From Microbacterium sp. LWO14-1.2 (lineage in GTDB: Bacteria > Actinomycetota > Actinomycetes > Actinomycetales > Microbacteriaceae), in NCBI RefSeq assembly GCF_038397715.1, contig NZ_CP151633.1, forward strand, positions 3,162,001-3,226,000: a stretch of 64,000 bases of DNA, given 5' to 3'. Below the pieces are notes generated by a model. It was not told the origin of the DNA and searched no databases. It saw only the letters and a list, made by a program, of their open reading frames with translations. Below are positions 7,516 to 15,929 of the stretch, piece by piece. Both the position numbers and the translations under genes were made by a program. Position 1 is the first letter of the stretch. Every line of letters begins with the position of its first letter.

Positions 7516-9471
7516 TCAGGACTCGATGACGACCTCGTCGGGGCTCTTGTCAGGGCGCAGGCCCCGCCACCGGGCGTGTCGCAGCACGCCGTCGGGGGTC
7601 CAGTTCGCGAACTCGACCTCGCCGACGAGCTCGGCGCGCACCCACAGCGCGTCCGAGGAGTCAGGGGCGGGCACGCCGTCGAGCGGTGCGTCCTTCACCC
7701 GCAGCGGAGCGAGCCGCGCGAGCAGGTCACGCAGCATCCTGTCGGTGAATCCCGTGCCGACGCGACCGACGTAGCGCAGGCCCCCGGCATCCGGCACAGC
7801 GAGGAGAAGCGATCCGAACGTGCCCTCGCGGTCGCCCTTGCCGGGTCGGATGCCGACGATCACCGCCTCCTGCATGCGGGTGTTCTTGAGCTTCAGCCAC
7901 GCCGGTGAGCGTTGCCCGGCGCGGTAGCGCGACCGCGGATCCTTCACGACGACGCCCTCCAGTCCGAACTCGTCGCTGGCGGCGAGAGCGGCGTCGACGT
8001 CGTCGAAGACCGGCGGCACCTGGATCGGGGCGTCGAGGTCTGACACCACGTCCTCCAGCAGAGTCCGGCGTTGCGACAGCGGCAACGAGGCGAGGTCGTG
8101 GCCGTCGAGGCGCAGCAGGTCGAACACCATGTACACGATGGGGGTGCGGACGACCTCCCGCTCGATCTCCCGAGGTCGAGTGAGGTGCATGCGGTTCTGC
8201 AGCAGCGAGAAGCTGGGCCGGCCGTGCGAGTCGAACGCGACGATCTCACCGTCGAGGATAGCGTCGCCGACCGGCAGGAACGGGGCGCCGTCGGCCGTGA
8301 GCTCCGGGTACCGCGCAGTGATGTCGGTGCCGCTGCGGGCGTGCAGGCGCAGCCGTCCGTCGCTCCACGTGCCGAGTGCGCGGATGCCGTCCCACTTCAC
8401 CTCGACCCACGAGGGGTCGCTGAGCCCGCGGGCGATCGCCGGGGTGCCGTTCTCGGCGAGCATGGGGGAGACGGAGGCTGCGACGGTATCGCCCGCGGAC
8501 GATGCTGCCGTGATGCGCGGGCGGTGCTCGGAGCGCACGCGACGCGGTGCCTCCGGCTGCTGCGCCGAGGCGGCGGCGTCGGCAGACGGACGCAGCGACG
8601 CCAGCGGATCGCTGCCCGACGCGGCGCGCTCGAGCACCTCCTCGAAGTCGAGCTGCCGCAGGTCGGGGTCGTCGAGCTCGTCCCAGGTGCGCGGGGCGGC
8701 GACCCAGGGGTGCGCGCGACCGCGCATCGAATACGGCGAGATCGTGGTCTTGCGGCCGTTGTTCTGGCTCCAGTCGAGGAACACCTTGCCGCCGCGCGCG
8801 ACCTTGGCCATCGTGCTCGTCGCGAGGTCGGGGTGGTCGTTCTCGATGAGGCGCGCCACCTCCTTCACGACGGCGGAGATCTCGTCGCTCGTCTGCTGGC
8901 CGGGCAGGTTCGCATAGAGGTGGATGCCCTTGCTGCCGCTCGTGACGGGGAGCGGGTCGAGTCCGATGCCGGCGAGGATGCCGCGGGCGATGCGCGCGAC
9001 CTCCGCGCACTGCGCGAGCTCGACGCCGGGACCCGGATCGAGATCGAGCACGAGGCGGTCGGGGCGCCCGGGGAGCCCGTCGGGGGTGAACCGCCACTGC
9101 GGGACGTGCAGTTCGATGGCTGCGACCTGCGCGAGCCAGACGAGCGTCGGCACGTCGTCGACGAGCGGGTAGTCCTTCGGTCCGTCCGAGTGCTCGATGG
9201 CCTGTCGCGGGATCCACTTCGGTGCTCCCGGTTCGAGCTGCTTGGTGAAGAAGGAATCCTCGGGGTTCCTGGCCGTGCCGACGCCCTCGACCCAGCGCTT
9301 CCTGGTGACCGGGCGGCCGTCGAGCAGGGGCAGCAGCTGCGGGGCGATCGCGGTGTAGTAGGCGATGATCTCGCCCTTGGTGGTGCCGGTCTCGGGGTAG
9401 ACGACCTTGTCGAGGTTCGTGACGCGCAGACGGCGGCCCTCGATCTGCACGTTCTGCGCCTCCGGAGCCAT
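7516..9471 (-). CDS. ligD: NHEJ polymerase-ligase LigD (no phosphoesterase domain)
   Basis: LigD repairs double-strand breaks with Ku by non-homologous end joining. Of 651 residues, about 10-290 form the primase-polymerase domain, with metal ligands in DLDPG (D143, D145), H184 in SGSKGIHLY and D233 in LDWSQNNG. After an Ala/Ser/Pro linker (about 285-335) comes the ATP-dependent ligase, with adenylated Lys359 in EVKWDGIRAL, then DGEIVAF, GLEGVVVKDP and WLKLK. The 3'-phosphoesterase domain of mycobacterial LigD is absent. The open frame runs 28 codons further upstream, but the ATG at 9471 fits the conserved N-terminus and a TACGCT -10 box. It is divergent from ku. Confidence 0.95.
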   Translation of the reverse strand: MAPEAQNVQIEGRRLRVTNLDKVVYPETGTTKGEIIAYYTAIAPQLLPLLDGRPVTRKRWVEGVGTARNPEDSFFTKQLEPGAPKWIPRQAIEHSDGPKDYPLVDDVPTLVWLAQVAAIELHVPQWRFTPDGLPGRPDRLVLDLDPGPGVELAQCAEVARIARGILAGIGLDPLPVTSGSKGIHLYANLPGQQTSDEISAVVKEVARLIENDHPDLATSTMAKVARGGKVFLDWSQNNGRKTTISPYSMRGRAHPWVAAPRTWDELDDPDLRQLDFEEVLERAASGSDPLASLRPSADAAASAQQPEAPRRVRSEHRPRITAASSAGDTVAASVSPMLAENGTPAIARGLSDPSWVEVKWDGIRALGTWSDGRLRLHARSGTDITARYPELTADGAPFLPVGDAILDGEIVAFDSHGRPSFSLLQNRMHLTRPREIEREVVRTPIVYMVFDLLRLDGHDLASLPLSQRRTLLEDVVSDLDAPIQVPPVFDDVDAALAASDEFGLEGVVVKDPRSRYRAGQRSPAWLKLKNTRMQEAVIVGIRPGKGDREGTFGSLLLAVPDAGGLRYVGRVGTGFTDRMLRDLLARLAPLRVKDAPLDGVPAPDSSDALWVRAELVGEVEFANWTPDGVLRHARWRGLRPDKSPDEVVIES

Positions 9472-9477
9472 GACGCC

Positions 9478-9483
9478 AGCGTA
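9478..9483 (-). promoter_or_regulatory. -10 box of ligD, leaderless type
   Basis: On the minus strand TACGCT is followed by GGCGTC and the ligD ATG, again a six-base gap with no ribosome site. Confidence 0.55.
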
Positions 9484-9491
9484 GTCAAGGG

Positions 9492-9528
9492 ACTGGTTGT
9501 GACAGGTGCGACTGGTGTTCACTGGTTG
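9492..9528. repeat. three ACTGGT direct repeats between ligD and ku
   Basis: ACTGGTTG (9492-9499), ACTGGTGT (9511-9518) and ACTGGTTG (9521-9528) lie in the 59-base divergent promoter region of the two NHEJ genes. They could be sites for a shared regulator, or chance in a short region. Confidence 0.4.
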
Positions 9529-9530
9529 GC

Positions 9531-10400
9531 ATGAGGACCATCTGGAAGGGCGCACTGACGTTCGGACTCGTGAACGTGCCGGTGAAGGTGTACTCGGCGA
9601 CCGAGGACCACGACGTTCCGCTGCACCAGGTGCACGACAAGGACGGCGGGCGCATCCGCTACCAGCGCACGTGCGAGGTGTGCGGTGAGACCGTCGCCTA
9701 CTCCGACATCGACCGCGCCTACGTCGATGACGGCCAGACGGTCGTGCTCACGAAGGACGACCTCGCGGCGCTGCCCGCCGAGCGGAGTCGGGAGATCGAC
9801 GTCGTCGAGTTCGTGCCGTCGGGACAGGTCGACCTGCTCACTCTCGACAAGGCGTACTACCTGGAGCCGGACTCGAAGTCGCCGAAGGCCTACGTGCTGC
9901 TGCGCAAGACGCTGGAGCAGACCGACCGCACCGCGATCGTACGGTTCACCCTGCGCCAGAAGACCCGGCTCGCCGCGCTCCGCGTGCGCGGCAAGGTGCT
10001 CGTGCTGCAGACGCTGCTCTGGGCGGACGAGGTGCGCGAGGCCGATTTCCCGTCGCTCGACGAGGACGTGCGCATCTCGAAGAAGGAGCTCGAGCTGTCG
10101 TCGTCGCTCGTCGACAGCTACTCGGCCGACTTCGACGCCGAGTCGTTCGTGGACGAGTATCAAAAGGAGCTGCGCACCCTCATCGACGCGAAGATCGAGG
10201 CCGGGGACACGTTCGACGTGTCGGACACGTTCGGCGAGGAGGATGCCGACGCGAAGAGCGGCGAGGTCATCGACCTCATGGAGGCGCTCCGCGCCAGCGT
10301 CGCCAAGTCGAAGGCGGCGCGGTCCGGCGGCAAGGACGCCGACTCCGACGAGAAGCCGAAGAAGGCGTCGAAGCCGACGTCGAAGAAGAAAGCCGGCTGA
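9531..10400 (+). CDS. ku: bacterial Ku DNA end-binding protein
   Basis: Ku forms a homodimeric ring on DNA ends and recruits LigD. The 289 residues begin with the typical IWKGALTFGLVNVPVKVYSA, and the core runs to about residue 250. The N-terminal part holds C-x2-C (TCEVCGETV). The C-terminal 40 residues are a basic tail rich in Lys (SDEKPKKASKPTSKKKAG), which in other Ku proteins binds DNA and aids LigD. It is transcribed away from ligD across 59 bases, so the two genes form a divergent pair able to carry out end joining alone. Confidence 0.96.
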   Translation: MRTIWKGALTFGLVNVPVKVYSATEDHDVPLHQVHDKDGGRIRYQRTCEVCGETVAYSDIDRAYVDDGQTVVLTKDDLAALPAERSREIDVVEFVPSGQVDLLTLDKAYYLEPDSKSPKAYVLLRKTLEQTDRTAIVRFTLRQKTRLAALRVRGKVLVLQTLLWADEVREADFPSLDEDVRISKKELELSSSLVDSYSADFDAESFVDEYQKELRTLIDAKIEAGDTFDVSDTFGEEDADAKSGEVIDLMEALRASVAKSKAARSGGKDADSDEKPKKASKPTSKKKAG

Positions 10401-10419
10401 CCGGCATCCGCTCCGCTCG

Positions 10420-11190
10420 TCAGTGCTTGCCGTCGCCGTCGAGGTCGGGCGCGCGGTCGAAGACCTCGGGCTCGAGCGCGAGTTCCTCGGCCTCCGCGGC
10501 GTCGGTGGTCGCGTCGCCGGCAGCTGCCGCCTTCTTCGCCTTGTGACGCTCGGACAGGTAGTGCCACAAGGTCACGAGCGCCGTGCCGCCGACCGCGGCG
10601 AGCAGGATGAGGTCGATGTAGCTCTCGACGAACTCGGCGACGGGCGGGATGAAGCCGATCAGGTAGCCGAACATCGTGAGGCCGAAGCCCCACAGCACGG
10701 CGCCGATGAGGTTGTACAGCGTGTACTTGCGCCAGGGCATGTGGCCGACGCCGGCCGCGACGGGCGCGAAAGTGCGGACGATCGGCACGAAGCGGGCGAG
10801 GATGACGGTGATGCCGCCGAAGCGCTCGAAGAACGCGTTCGTGCGTTCGACGTTCTTCTTGCTGAAGAGGCCCGATTCCTTGCGTTCGAAGACCGCGGGG
10901 CCGCCCTTGTGGCCGATCACGTAGCCGACTTCGCCGCCGACGAACGCGGCGAGGCCGATGAGCAGCGCCACGAACCACACATTGATGCCGAACACCCCGT
11001 GCTCCGACCCCGCGAGCGGGTGCGAGAGGAGGCCCGAGATCACGAGCAGAGTGTCGCCGGGGAGCAGGAAGCCCACGAGGAGTCCGGTCTCGGCGAACAC
11101 GATGAAGCACACCACGAGAAGCGCCCAGGGACCGGCCGTGCCGATGATGGTGGCGGGGTCGAGCCAGGGGATGAGAGCGGCGTGATGCAT
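10420..11190 (-). CDS. DedA family membrane protein
   Basis: The protein has 256 residues and several membrane spans. It carries the DedA/VTT signatures GFLLPGDTLL in the N-terminal half and RFVPIVRTFAPVAAGVG in the centre, followed by the W-G xxG segment VLWGFGLTMFGYLIG. DedA proteins act in membrane homeostasis and are linked to phospholipid (undecaprenyl phosphate or PE) flipping; the exact substrate here is not given by the sequence. The C-terminal 45 residues are charged and Ala-rich. The longer open frame would run into the tRNA gene, so the ATG at 11190, preceded by GGGAAG, is taken as the start. Confidence 0.92.
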   Translation of the reverse strand: MHHAALIPWLDPATIIGTAGPWALLVVCFIVFAETGLLVGFLLPGDTLLVISGLLSHPLAGSEHGVFGINVWFVALLIGLAAFVGGEVGYVIGHKGGPAVFERKESGLFSKKNVERTNAFFERFGGITVILARFVPIVRTFAPVAAGVGHMPWRKYTLYNLIGAVLWGFGLTMFGYLIGFIPPVAEFVESYIDLILLAAVGGTALVTLWHYLSERHKAKKAAAAGDATTDAAEAEELALEPEVFDRAPDLDGDGKH

Positions 11191-11256
11191 GGACTTCCCG
11201 TCGTAGAGCTGTGTGCGGCGGCTTGGTCGTCGGCCGCCGAGGATGCGACTGATCGG

Positions 11257-11338
11257 TGCGGAAGGTGGGACTTGAACCCACACGCCCGAAGGCACAGGAA
11301 CCTAAATCCTGCGTGTCTGCCGATTTCACCACTCCCGC
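11257..11338 (-). tRNA. tRNA-Leu (anticodon UAG)
   Basis: The minus strand folds into a class II tRNA. The acceptor stem is GCGGGAG/CTTCCGC, the anticodon arm is CAGGA-TTTAGGT-TCCTG with UAG in the loop (reads CUA and CUG), and there is a long variable arm closed by a TTCG loop. The T-arm is GTGGGTTCAAGTCCCAC. The discriminator is A. The full CCA is not encoded (CCG follows). Confidence 0.97.
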
Positions 11339-11457
11339 GCGGTGGGATAAGTCTACTGACCGGGGCATCCGGTGTTGCTGGGGATCCGCCCGCAGCCGTA
11401 TGAGGACGGTGTGGATAAGTCCCGCCGCGTGCCCCGCAACCTTGCGAGGATGCTCGG

Positions 11458-12645
11458 GTGATCCAGCCCTCCGTCCTCATCGCCGAACGCGTACGCGCGC
11501 GACTGCGCAGCCGGGGCATCGAACCGGCCCTCGACGCGGATGCCGCGAGGGCGGTGGCCCAGGCCGAGGTGCGTCGGTTCAACGACCTCGCGCTGACGCA
11601 GGGCGGTCTGCTCGTCGACGATGAGACCGCGTGCCTGCGAGACGTGCTCGCGTCGCTCGGCGGATTCGGTGCTCTGCAGCCTCTGCTCGACGACCCCGAG
11701 ATCGAGGAGATCTGGCTCAACGGACCCGACAGCATCCACATCGCCCGTCACGGGGTGGCGGAGCGGATCGATCTGCGGTTGACGGGGGAGGGCCTGCGCG
11801 ACCTCATCGAGCGGATGCTGCACTCGACCGGTCGCCGGGTCGACATCAGCCAGCCGTTCGTCGATGCCTCGTTGCCCGACGGCTCACGCCTGCACGTCGC
11901 GATCGCGGACGTCGTGCGGGGCGGTACGGCGGTCAACATCCGCAAGTTCCTGCCGCGCTACCGGTCGTTGGAAGCGCTCGTCGAGCAGGGGGCGCTGCCG
12001 GCTCAGCTCGCGAGGAGGCTCGCGGATTCGATGCGGGAGGGGCGGAGCATCGTGGTCTCCGGAGCGACCCACGCGGGCAAGACGACGGTCCTCGGTGCGC
12101 TGCTCGCCAGCTGCGTGACCGGGCAGCGCGTGGTGACCGTGGAGGAGACGTTCGAGCTCGCGCTCCAGGGACCCGACGTGGTCGCACTCCAGGGGCGACA
12201 GGCGAGTCTGGAGGGCAGCGGCGAGATCACACTGCGGCGGCTCGTGAAAGAGGCCCTTCGCATGCGCCCCGATCGGCTGGTGATCGGCGAGGTCCGCGAT
12301 GCGGAGGCCCTCGATCTCGTGCTCGCCCTCAACACCGGCGTTCCCGGCGCGGCGACCGTGCACGCGAACTCCGCCGCGGAGGCGCTGGAGAAGCTCACGC
12401 TCCTACCGCTCCTCGCCGGCCGGAACATCGACCGAAGCTTCGTCGCCCCCGCGCTCGCGCGAGCGGTGGACCTGGTGGTGCACTGCGCACGAGACGCCGA
12501 CGGGGCACGGCGCATCGAGGAGGTCATCGAGCCGACGGGAGACGTCGTCGACGGCCGCGTCGCGGCGCGGACGGTCTACCGGCACCTCGACGGGACCGCG
12601 CAGCCCGGCGGGTTCGGTCTCGGACGGGTGGGGGCTGCGCTGTGA
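11458..12645 (+). CDS. tadA: TadA/CpaF-type secretion ATPase
   Basis: This is the hexameric motor ATPase of a Tad (tight adherence) or related type IV pilus-like secretion system, 395 residues with a GTG start. Walker A is GATHAGKTT (about residue 200), and Walker B with the conserved Glu is in RLVIGEVRDAEALD. The Arg-rich IRKFLPR and the His box GAATVHANSA follow family pattern. It is the first gene of an eight-base-overlap-or-less cluster with the TadB and TadC membrane proteins and small pilin-like genes. In many actinobacteria a TadZ/Ssd-like ATPase precedes this gene; here a tRNA lies there instead. Confidence 0.95.
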   Translation: MIQPSVLIAERVRARLRSRGIEPALDADAARAVAQAEVRRFNDLALTQGGLLVDDETACLRDVLASLGGFGALQPLLDDPEIEEIWLNGPDSIHIARHGVAERIDLRLTGEGLRDLIERMLHSTGRRVDISQPFVDASLPDGSRLHVAIADVVRGGTAVNIRKFLPRYRSLEALVEQGALPAQLARRLADSMREGRSIVVSGATHAGKTTVLGALLASCVTGQRVVTVEETFELALQGPDVVALQGRQASLEGSGEITLRRLVKEALRMRPDRLVIGEVRDAEALDLVLALNTGVPGAATVHANSAAEALEKLTLLPLLAGRNIDRSFVAPALARAVDLVVHCARDADGARRIEEVIEPTGDVVDGRVAARTVYRHLDGTAQPGGFGLGRVGAAL

Positions 12646-13505
12646 CCCTGTTCCTGGGAGCCGTGCTGGCTGCGGGCGTCCTCCTCGTCGCGTCACCGTG
12701 GCTGTGGCCGCGACGCGAGGACTCATCCCCTTCTCCGGTTGCGCGTCGTGGCCTTCTCGCGCGGATGCTGGAGGAGGCGGGCTTCGCCGCTGTCGCGCCT
12801 CGCACGCTGGTCGTCGTGATGGTCGCGCTCGCCGCGGCGACGGCATCCGTCGTGTGGCTGGTCATCCCGATTCCGGCGCTCGCGGTGCTCGCCGCGGCCA
12901 TGGCCGCCGTCACGCCCGTGATGTTCCTGCGCGCTCGCCGCCTGCGGCTGCGCAAGCTGCGTCGCCAGGTGTGGCCCGACGTCTGCGACCTCCTGATCGC
13001 GTCGATCCGCGTCGGGCTGTCGCTGCCGGATGCCGTCGCCAGCCTGGCGGAATCCGCACCCGGGATGTTGCGGCCGGCTTTCGTCGTCTTCGCCCGAGAC
13101 CTTCGCGCGACGGGACGCTTCGAATCGAGCCTCGACCGGCTCAAGACCTCGCTCGCCGATCCCATCGCCGACCGCATCATCGAGACGCTGCGCATGGCGC
13201 GCCAGGTCGGCGGGACCGAGCTCGGCGCCGTGCTGCGGGCGCTCTCGGCCTCCGTGCGCGCCGACGCCGCACTCCGCGGAGAGGTCGAGGCGCGACAGTC
13301 CTGGATCAGGGGGGCTGCGGTGCTCGGAGCGGTCGCGCCCTGGGTGATCCTCGGGCTGCTCGTGATGCGTCCGGAAGGAGCGTCCGCCTACGCAACCCCG
13401 GAGGGGGTCATCGTGATCGCGGTGGGGGCGGCCGTCTCGGTGATCGCCTACCGGATCATGATCCGGATCGGACGCCTCCCCGAGCCGGAACGGTGGTTCG
13501 GATGA
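12642..13505 (+). CDS. tadB: TadB-like inner-membrane platform protein
   Basis: This protein of 287 residues belongs to the type II secretion F domain family. It has membrane spans near the N-terminus (residues about 2-20 and 50-90) and a final pair near residues 215-280. The central cytoplasmic domain holds the pattern PDVCDLLIASIRVGLSLPDA, typical of TadB. The GTG start overlaps the stop of the ATPase gene (GTGA), so translation is coupled. With TadC it should form the membrane platform through which the ATPase drives pilin assembly or secretion. Confidence 0.9.
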   Translation: MTLFLGAVLAAGVLLVASPWLWPRREDSSPSPVARRGLLARMLEEAGFAAVAPRTLVVVMVALAAATASVVWLVIPIPALAVLAAAMAAVTPVMFLRARRLRLRKLRRQVWPDVCDLLIASIRVGLSLPDAVASLAESAPGMLRPAFVVFARDLRATGRFESSLDRLKTSLADPIADRIIETLRMARQVGGTELGAVLRALSASVRADAALRGEVEARQSWIRGAAVLGAVAPWVILGLLVMRPEGASAYATPEGVIVIAVGAAVSVIAYRIMIRIGRLPEPERWFG

Positions 13506-14440
13506 GCGCCCTCTCCGCTGCGGCCGTCTCGATCCTCGGCGGAGGAGCGCTCGCCGCGGGCCTGCTGCTGATGCTCTCGGCTGTTCCGCGATGGTCGGCT
13601 GCCCCGCTGATCACGCGTCTCGCCCCATACGTGCGCGACTCGGTCGCCGACGACGCCGTGCCGAGTGCCGCGCTGCCCTCGATGCAGCGGCTTCCCGCCG
13701 CGCCACGCTCGCACCGAGAACGCCTGATGACGGTGATCGAACGCGTGCTCGGGGGGAGCGATGCGCTGCGACGTCGCCTCGCGCAGGCGGCGAGCGATGT
13801 GTCGCCGACCGTCTTCCGCAGCCGCCAGCTCGGATGGCTGGTCGCCGGGATCGGGGTGGGCGCCGCGATCGTGGTGATCGTGGTGGTCGCGGGTCGCATG
13901 TCGCCTCCGGTGGCGGTGCTGCCTCTGCTGCTCGGAGCGGGTGCGGCCATCGGGTATGACATGAGGCTCACCGCTCGCGTCGCATCCCGTCGCGCGCGTC
14001 TCGCGGACGAACTCCCGACCACGTTGGAGTTCCTCTCGCTGTGCCTCTCGGCGGGGGAGAGCCTGCTGGATTCACTCCGGCGGGTCGCTGCTGTCGGAAC
14101 CGGCGAGCTCACGACCGAGCTGCGACGCGTGGTCGTCGAGGTCGGCACCGGGGCGCCCCTCGGTGATGCGCTGCGCGAGTTGGCTTCGCGCCTGGACCTG
14201 CCAGGGCTCAGCCGCGCGGTCGATCAGGTGATCGCCGCCCTCGAGCACGGGGCGCCGCTTGCCGGCGTCCTGCAGGCCCAGGCCGGCGATGCCCGGGAAG
14301 ACGCCAAGCGCGTGCTCATCGAACAGGCCGGGCGCAAGGAGATCCTCATGCTCCTCCCGCTGGTCTTCCTCATCCTGCCGCTGTCGGTGCTCTTCGCCAT
14401 CTACCCCGGCCTCTTCATCCTGCGACTCGGCATCGGCTGA
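13502..14440 (+). CDS. tadC: TadC-like inner-membrane platform protein
   Basis: This is the second platform subunit, 312 residues, with the same F-domain family as TadB. It has an N-terminal span (about 5-28), a pair of spans in the middle (about 110-160), the cytoplasmic F domain (LPTTLEFLSLCLSAGESLLDSL), and a last hydrophobic hairpin at the C-terminus (LMLLPLVFLILPLSVLFAIYP). The ATG overlaps the TadB stop (ATGA). The order ATPase-TadB-TadC is the core of a Tad locus. A 20-base gap leads to the pilin-like gene. Confidence 0.9.
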   Translation: MSALSAAAVSILGGGALAAGLLLMLSAVPRWSAAPLITRLAPYVRDSVADDAVPSAALPSMQRLPAAPRSHRERLMTVIERVLGGSDALRRRLAQAASDVSPTVFRSRQLGWLVAGIGVGAAIVVIVVVAGRMSPPVAVLPLLLGAGAAIGYDMRLTARVASRRARLADELPTTLEFLSLCLSAGESLLDSLRRVAAVGTGELTTELRRVVVEVGTGAPLGDALRELASRLDLPGLSRAVDQVIAALEHGAPLAGVLQAQAGDAREDAKRVLIEQAGRKEILMLLPLVFLILPLSVLFAIYPGLFILRLGIG

Positions 14441-14460
14441 GCGCCCTCAGAAAGGACGAC

Positions 14461-14658
14461 ATGAACGACTCCCCTCTCCGCGGCTTCCGCGCAGTGCGAT
14501 GGATCCGCGACCTGCTCGACGACGAGGCCGGCGATGTCCCGGGCTGGGTGCTCGTCACGTTGATGACCGCCGGTCTCGTCGTGCTGATCTGGGCCGTCGC
14601 GGGTCCCGCGTTGAGCGCGCTGTTCGAGCAGGCGATCCAGCGCGTGTCGGGTCTGTGA
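14461..14658 (+). CDS. small Flp-pilin-like membrane protein (DUF4244-like)
   Basis: A protein of 65 residues with a charged N-terminal part, an acidic stretch (DLLDDEAGD) and a single hydrophobic helix (about residues 29-50). Position and build match the Flp-type pilin or DUF4244 protein found at this place in actinobacterial Tad clusters. It differs from classical prepilins: after the likely processing Gly (EAG-DVPGW) there is no Glu at +5. An AGAAAGGA ribosome site precedes the ATG. It may be the structural subunit, or a minor or decoy pilin. Confidence 0.75.
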   Translation: MNDSPLRGFRAVRWIRDLLDDEAGDVPGWVLVTLMTAGLVVLIWAVAGPALSALFEQAIQRVSGL

Positions 14659-14662
14659 GCGC

Positions 14663-15067
14663 GTGAAACCGATGCGCGTTCTCCGGGGTGACGACAGCGG
14701 GTCCAGCCCGGTCGAGTTCGTGCTCGTCGGCACGATGCTGACCGCGTTGACGCTCGCGGTGCTGCAGCTCGCGCTCGCGGTCTACGTGCGCAACGTCGTC
14801 CATGATGCCGCGATCGAGGGTGCTCATCATGCGGCTCTGGCGGACGTCGCCCCGGAGGAAGGCGCGATTCGCGCACGTCAGGTGATCGCGCAGACGATCG
14901 GCTCGGCCTATGCCGACGACGTCTCGGCGGCGCGGGTGGAGGAGAGCGGGCGCGACGTGGTGGTGGTGCGGATCCGCACGGCGCTGCCGGTCATCGGTCT
15001 GATCGGCATCCCCTCGGCGATGCACGTCGACGCCGAAGCCCCGGCGGAGTCGTTCGATGAGCGATGA
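14663..15067 (+). CDS. TadE-like pseudopilin
   Basis: A protein of 134 residues with a type IV pilin-like N-terminus. GDDSGSSPVEFVLVGTMLTAL has a Gly followed by Glu at +5 and then a hydrophobic helix, which is the TadE pattern and suggests prepilin-peptidase processing. The rest is a small extracytoplasmic domain. The GTG at 14663 is given as start; an ATG three codons later (14672) is equally possible. Its end overlaps the next TadE-like gene by 11 bases. Likely a minor pilin of the Tad system. Confidence 0.82.
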   Translation: MKPMRVLRGDDSGSSPVEFVLVGTMLTALTLAVLQLALAVYVRNVVHDAAIEGAHHAALADVAPEEGAIRARQVIAQTIGSAYADDVSAARVEESGRDVVVVRIRTALPVIGLIGIPSAMHVDAEAPAESFDER

Positions 15068-15491
15068 TCGCGGGTCCGCCGCGCTCGAGTTCATCACCGT
15101 CGGGGTGATCCTGCTGGTGCCGCTGGTGTACCTCATCGTCGCGCTCGGGAGCATCCAGGAGCACATGCTCGGGGCCGAGGCCGCGGCTCGTCACCTCGCG
15201 CGGGTGATCGCACTCGCGCCGGATGCCGAGACGGCGGCCGAGCACGGCGACCGTGTCGTCGAGAACATCGCCGAGCAGTACGGGATCGAGCGCGGGTCGC
15301 TGGACGTGTCGGTGACATGCGCCCCGCGCGCCGCCGAATGCCCTGCGCCCGGCGCGCTCGTGACGGTCGTCGTCGCGACGAGGGTCCCGCTCCCTCTGGT
15401 GCCGTCGGTTCTGGGGCTCGACGCCGCAGCATCCATCCCCGTCGAAGGGACTGCGGTGCAGAAGGTGTCCCGTTTGTGGGGAGCGCCATGA
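15057..15491 (+). CDS. TadE-like pseudopilin
   Basis: A second TadE-family protein, 144 residues. The N-terminal RGSAALEFITVGVILLVPLVY again has Gly, then Glu at +5, then a hydrophobic helix. The remaining part is an extracytoplasmic domain with two Cys (TCAPRAAEC) that may form a disulfide. It overlaps the preceding gene by 11 bases and is followed by an ATGA overlap with the next, so the whole cluster is one translational unit. Expected role: minor pilin or assembly factor of the Tad apparatus. Confidence 0.85.
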   Translation: MSDDRGSAALEFITVGVILLVPLVYLIVALGSIQEHMLGAEAAARHLARVIALAPDAETAAEHGDRVVENIAEQYGIERGSLDVSVTCAPRAAECPAPGALVTVVVATRVPLPLVPSVLGLDAAASIPVEGTAVQKVSRLWGAP

Positions 15492-15898
15492 CTCGGGGAG
15501 ATGAGGCCGGGAGCGTGCTCCTGCTCACCCTCGGGTACGCCCTGCTCGCCCTCGCCCTCATCCTGGTCGCCGTCACCGCGACCGACCTGTACATCGCGCA
15601 GAAGCGCCTCGATGCGCTCGCCGACTCCGCCGCGCTCGCCGGAGCGGACGGCTTCACGGTCGAGGTGGAGGGTGACGTCGTGCACGCGAGGCTCACCGAC
15701 GGGGGAGTGCGCGAGCAGGCGACAGCCGTGCTCGAGGGGATGCCGGGGCGGGCCGCGCTCGTCGCCGCGACCGCGCCGGACGGACTCTCGGCCCGGGTGA
15801 CGATCGCCGCGGACTGGCACCCGCCGGTCGTCTCGCTCTTCGTCCCGGAGGGCGTGCACCTCGAAGCCACCGCCACGAGCCGCACCGCGCTGCGGTGA
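15488..15898 (+). CDS. TadG-like / Rv3654c-like Tad-cluster protein
   Basis: This is the last gene of the Tad cluster, 136 residues. The N-terminus DEAGSVLLLTLGYALLALAL is hydrophobic but lacks the Glu of true pseudopilins. The segment LYIAQKRLDALADSAALAGADG is the conserved core of the family that occurs at this place next to secretion and helicase genes in actinobacteria (Rv3654c type) and is shared with the TadG Flp-assembly protein. The rest is predicted to lie outside the membrane. No prepilin peptidase gene (TadV) is found in the cluster, so processing must depend on one elsewhere. Confidence 0.82.
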   Translation: MTRGDEAGSVLLLTLGYALLALALILVAVTATDLYIAQKRLDALADSAALAGADGFTVEVEGDVVHARLTDGGVREQATAVLEGMPGRAALVAATAPDGLSARVTIAADWHPPVVSLFVPEGVHLEATATSRTALR

Positions 15899-15929
15899 CG
15901 GATCCGCTCTCCTCGGTCGCGGGAAGAGG

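Noticed and set aside
11191..11295. Upstream extension of the DedA frame
   Set aside because: It would run into the tRNA-Leu gene. The ATG at 11190 has a ribosome site and fits the family N-terminus.
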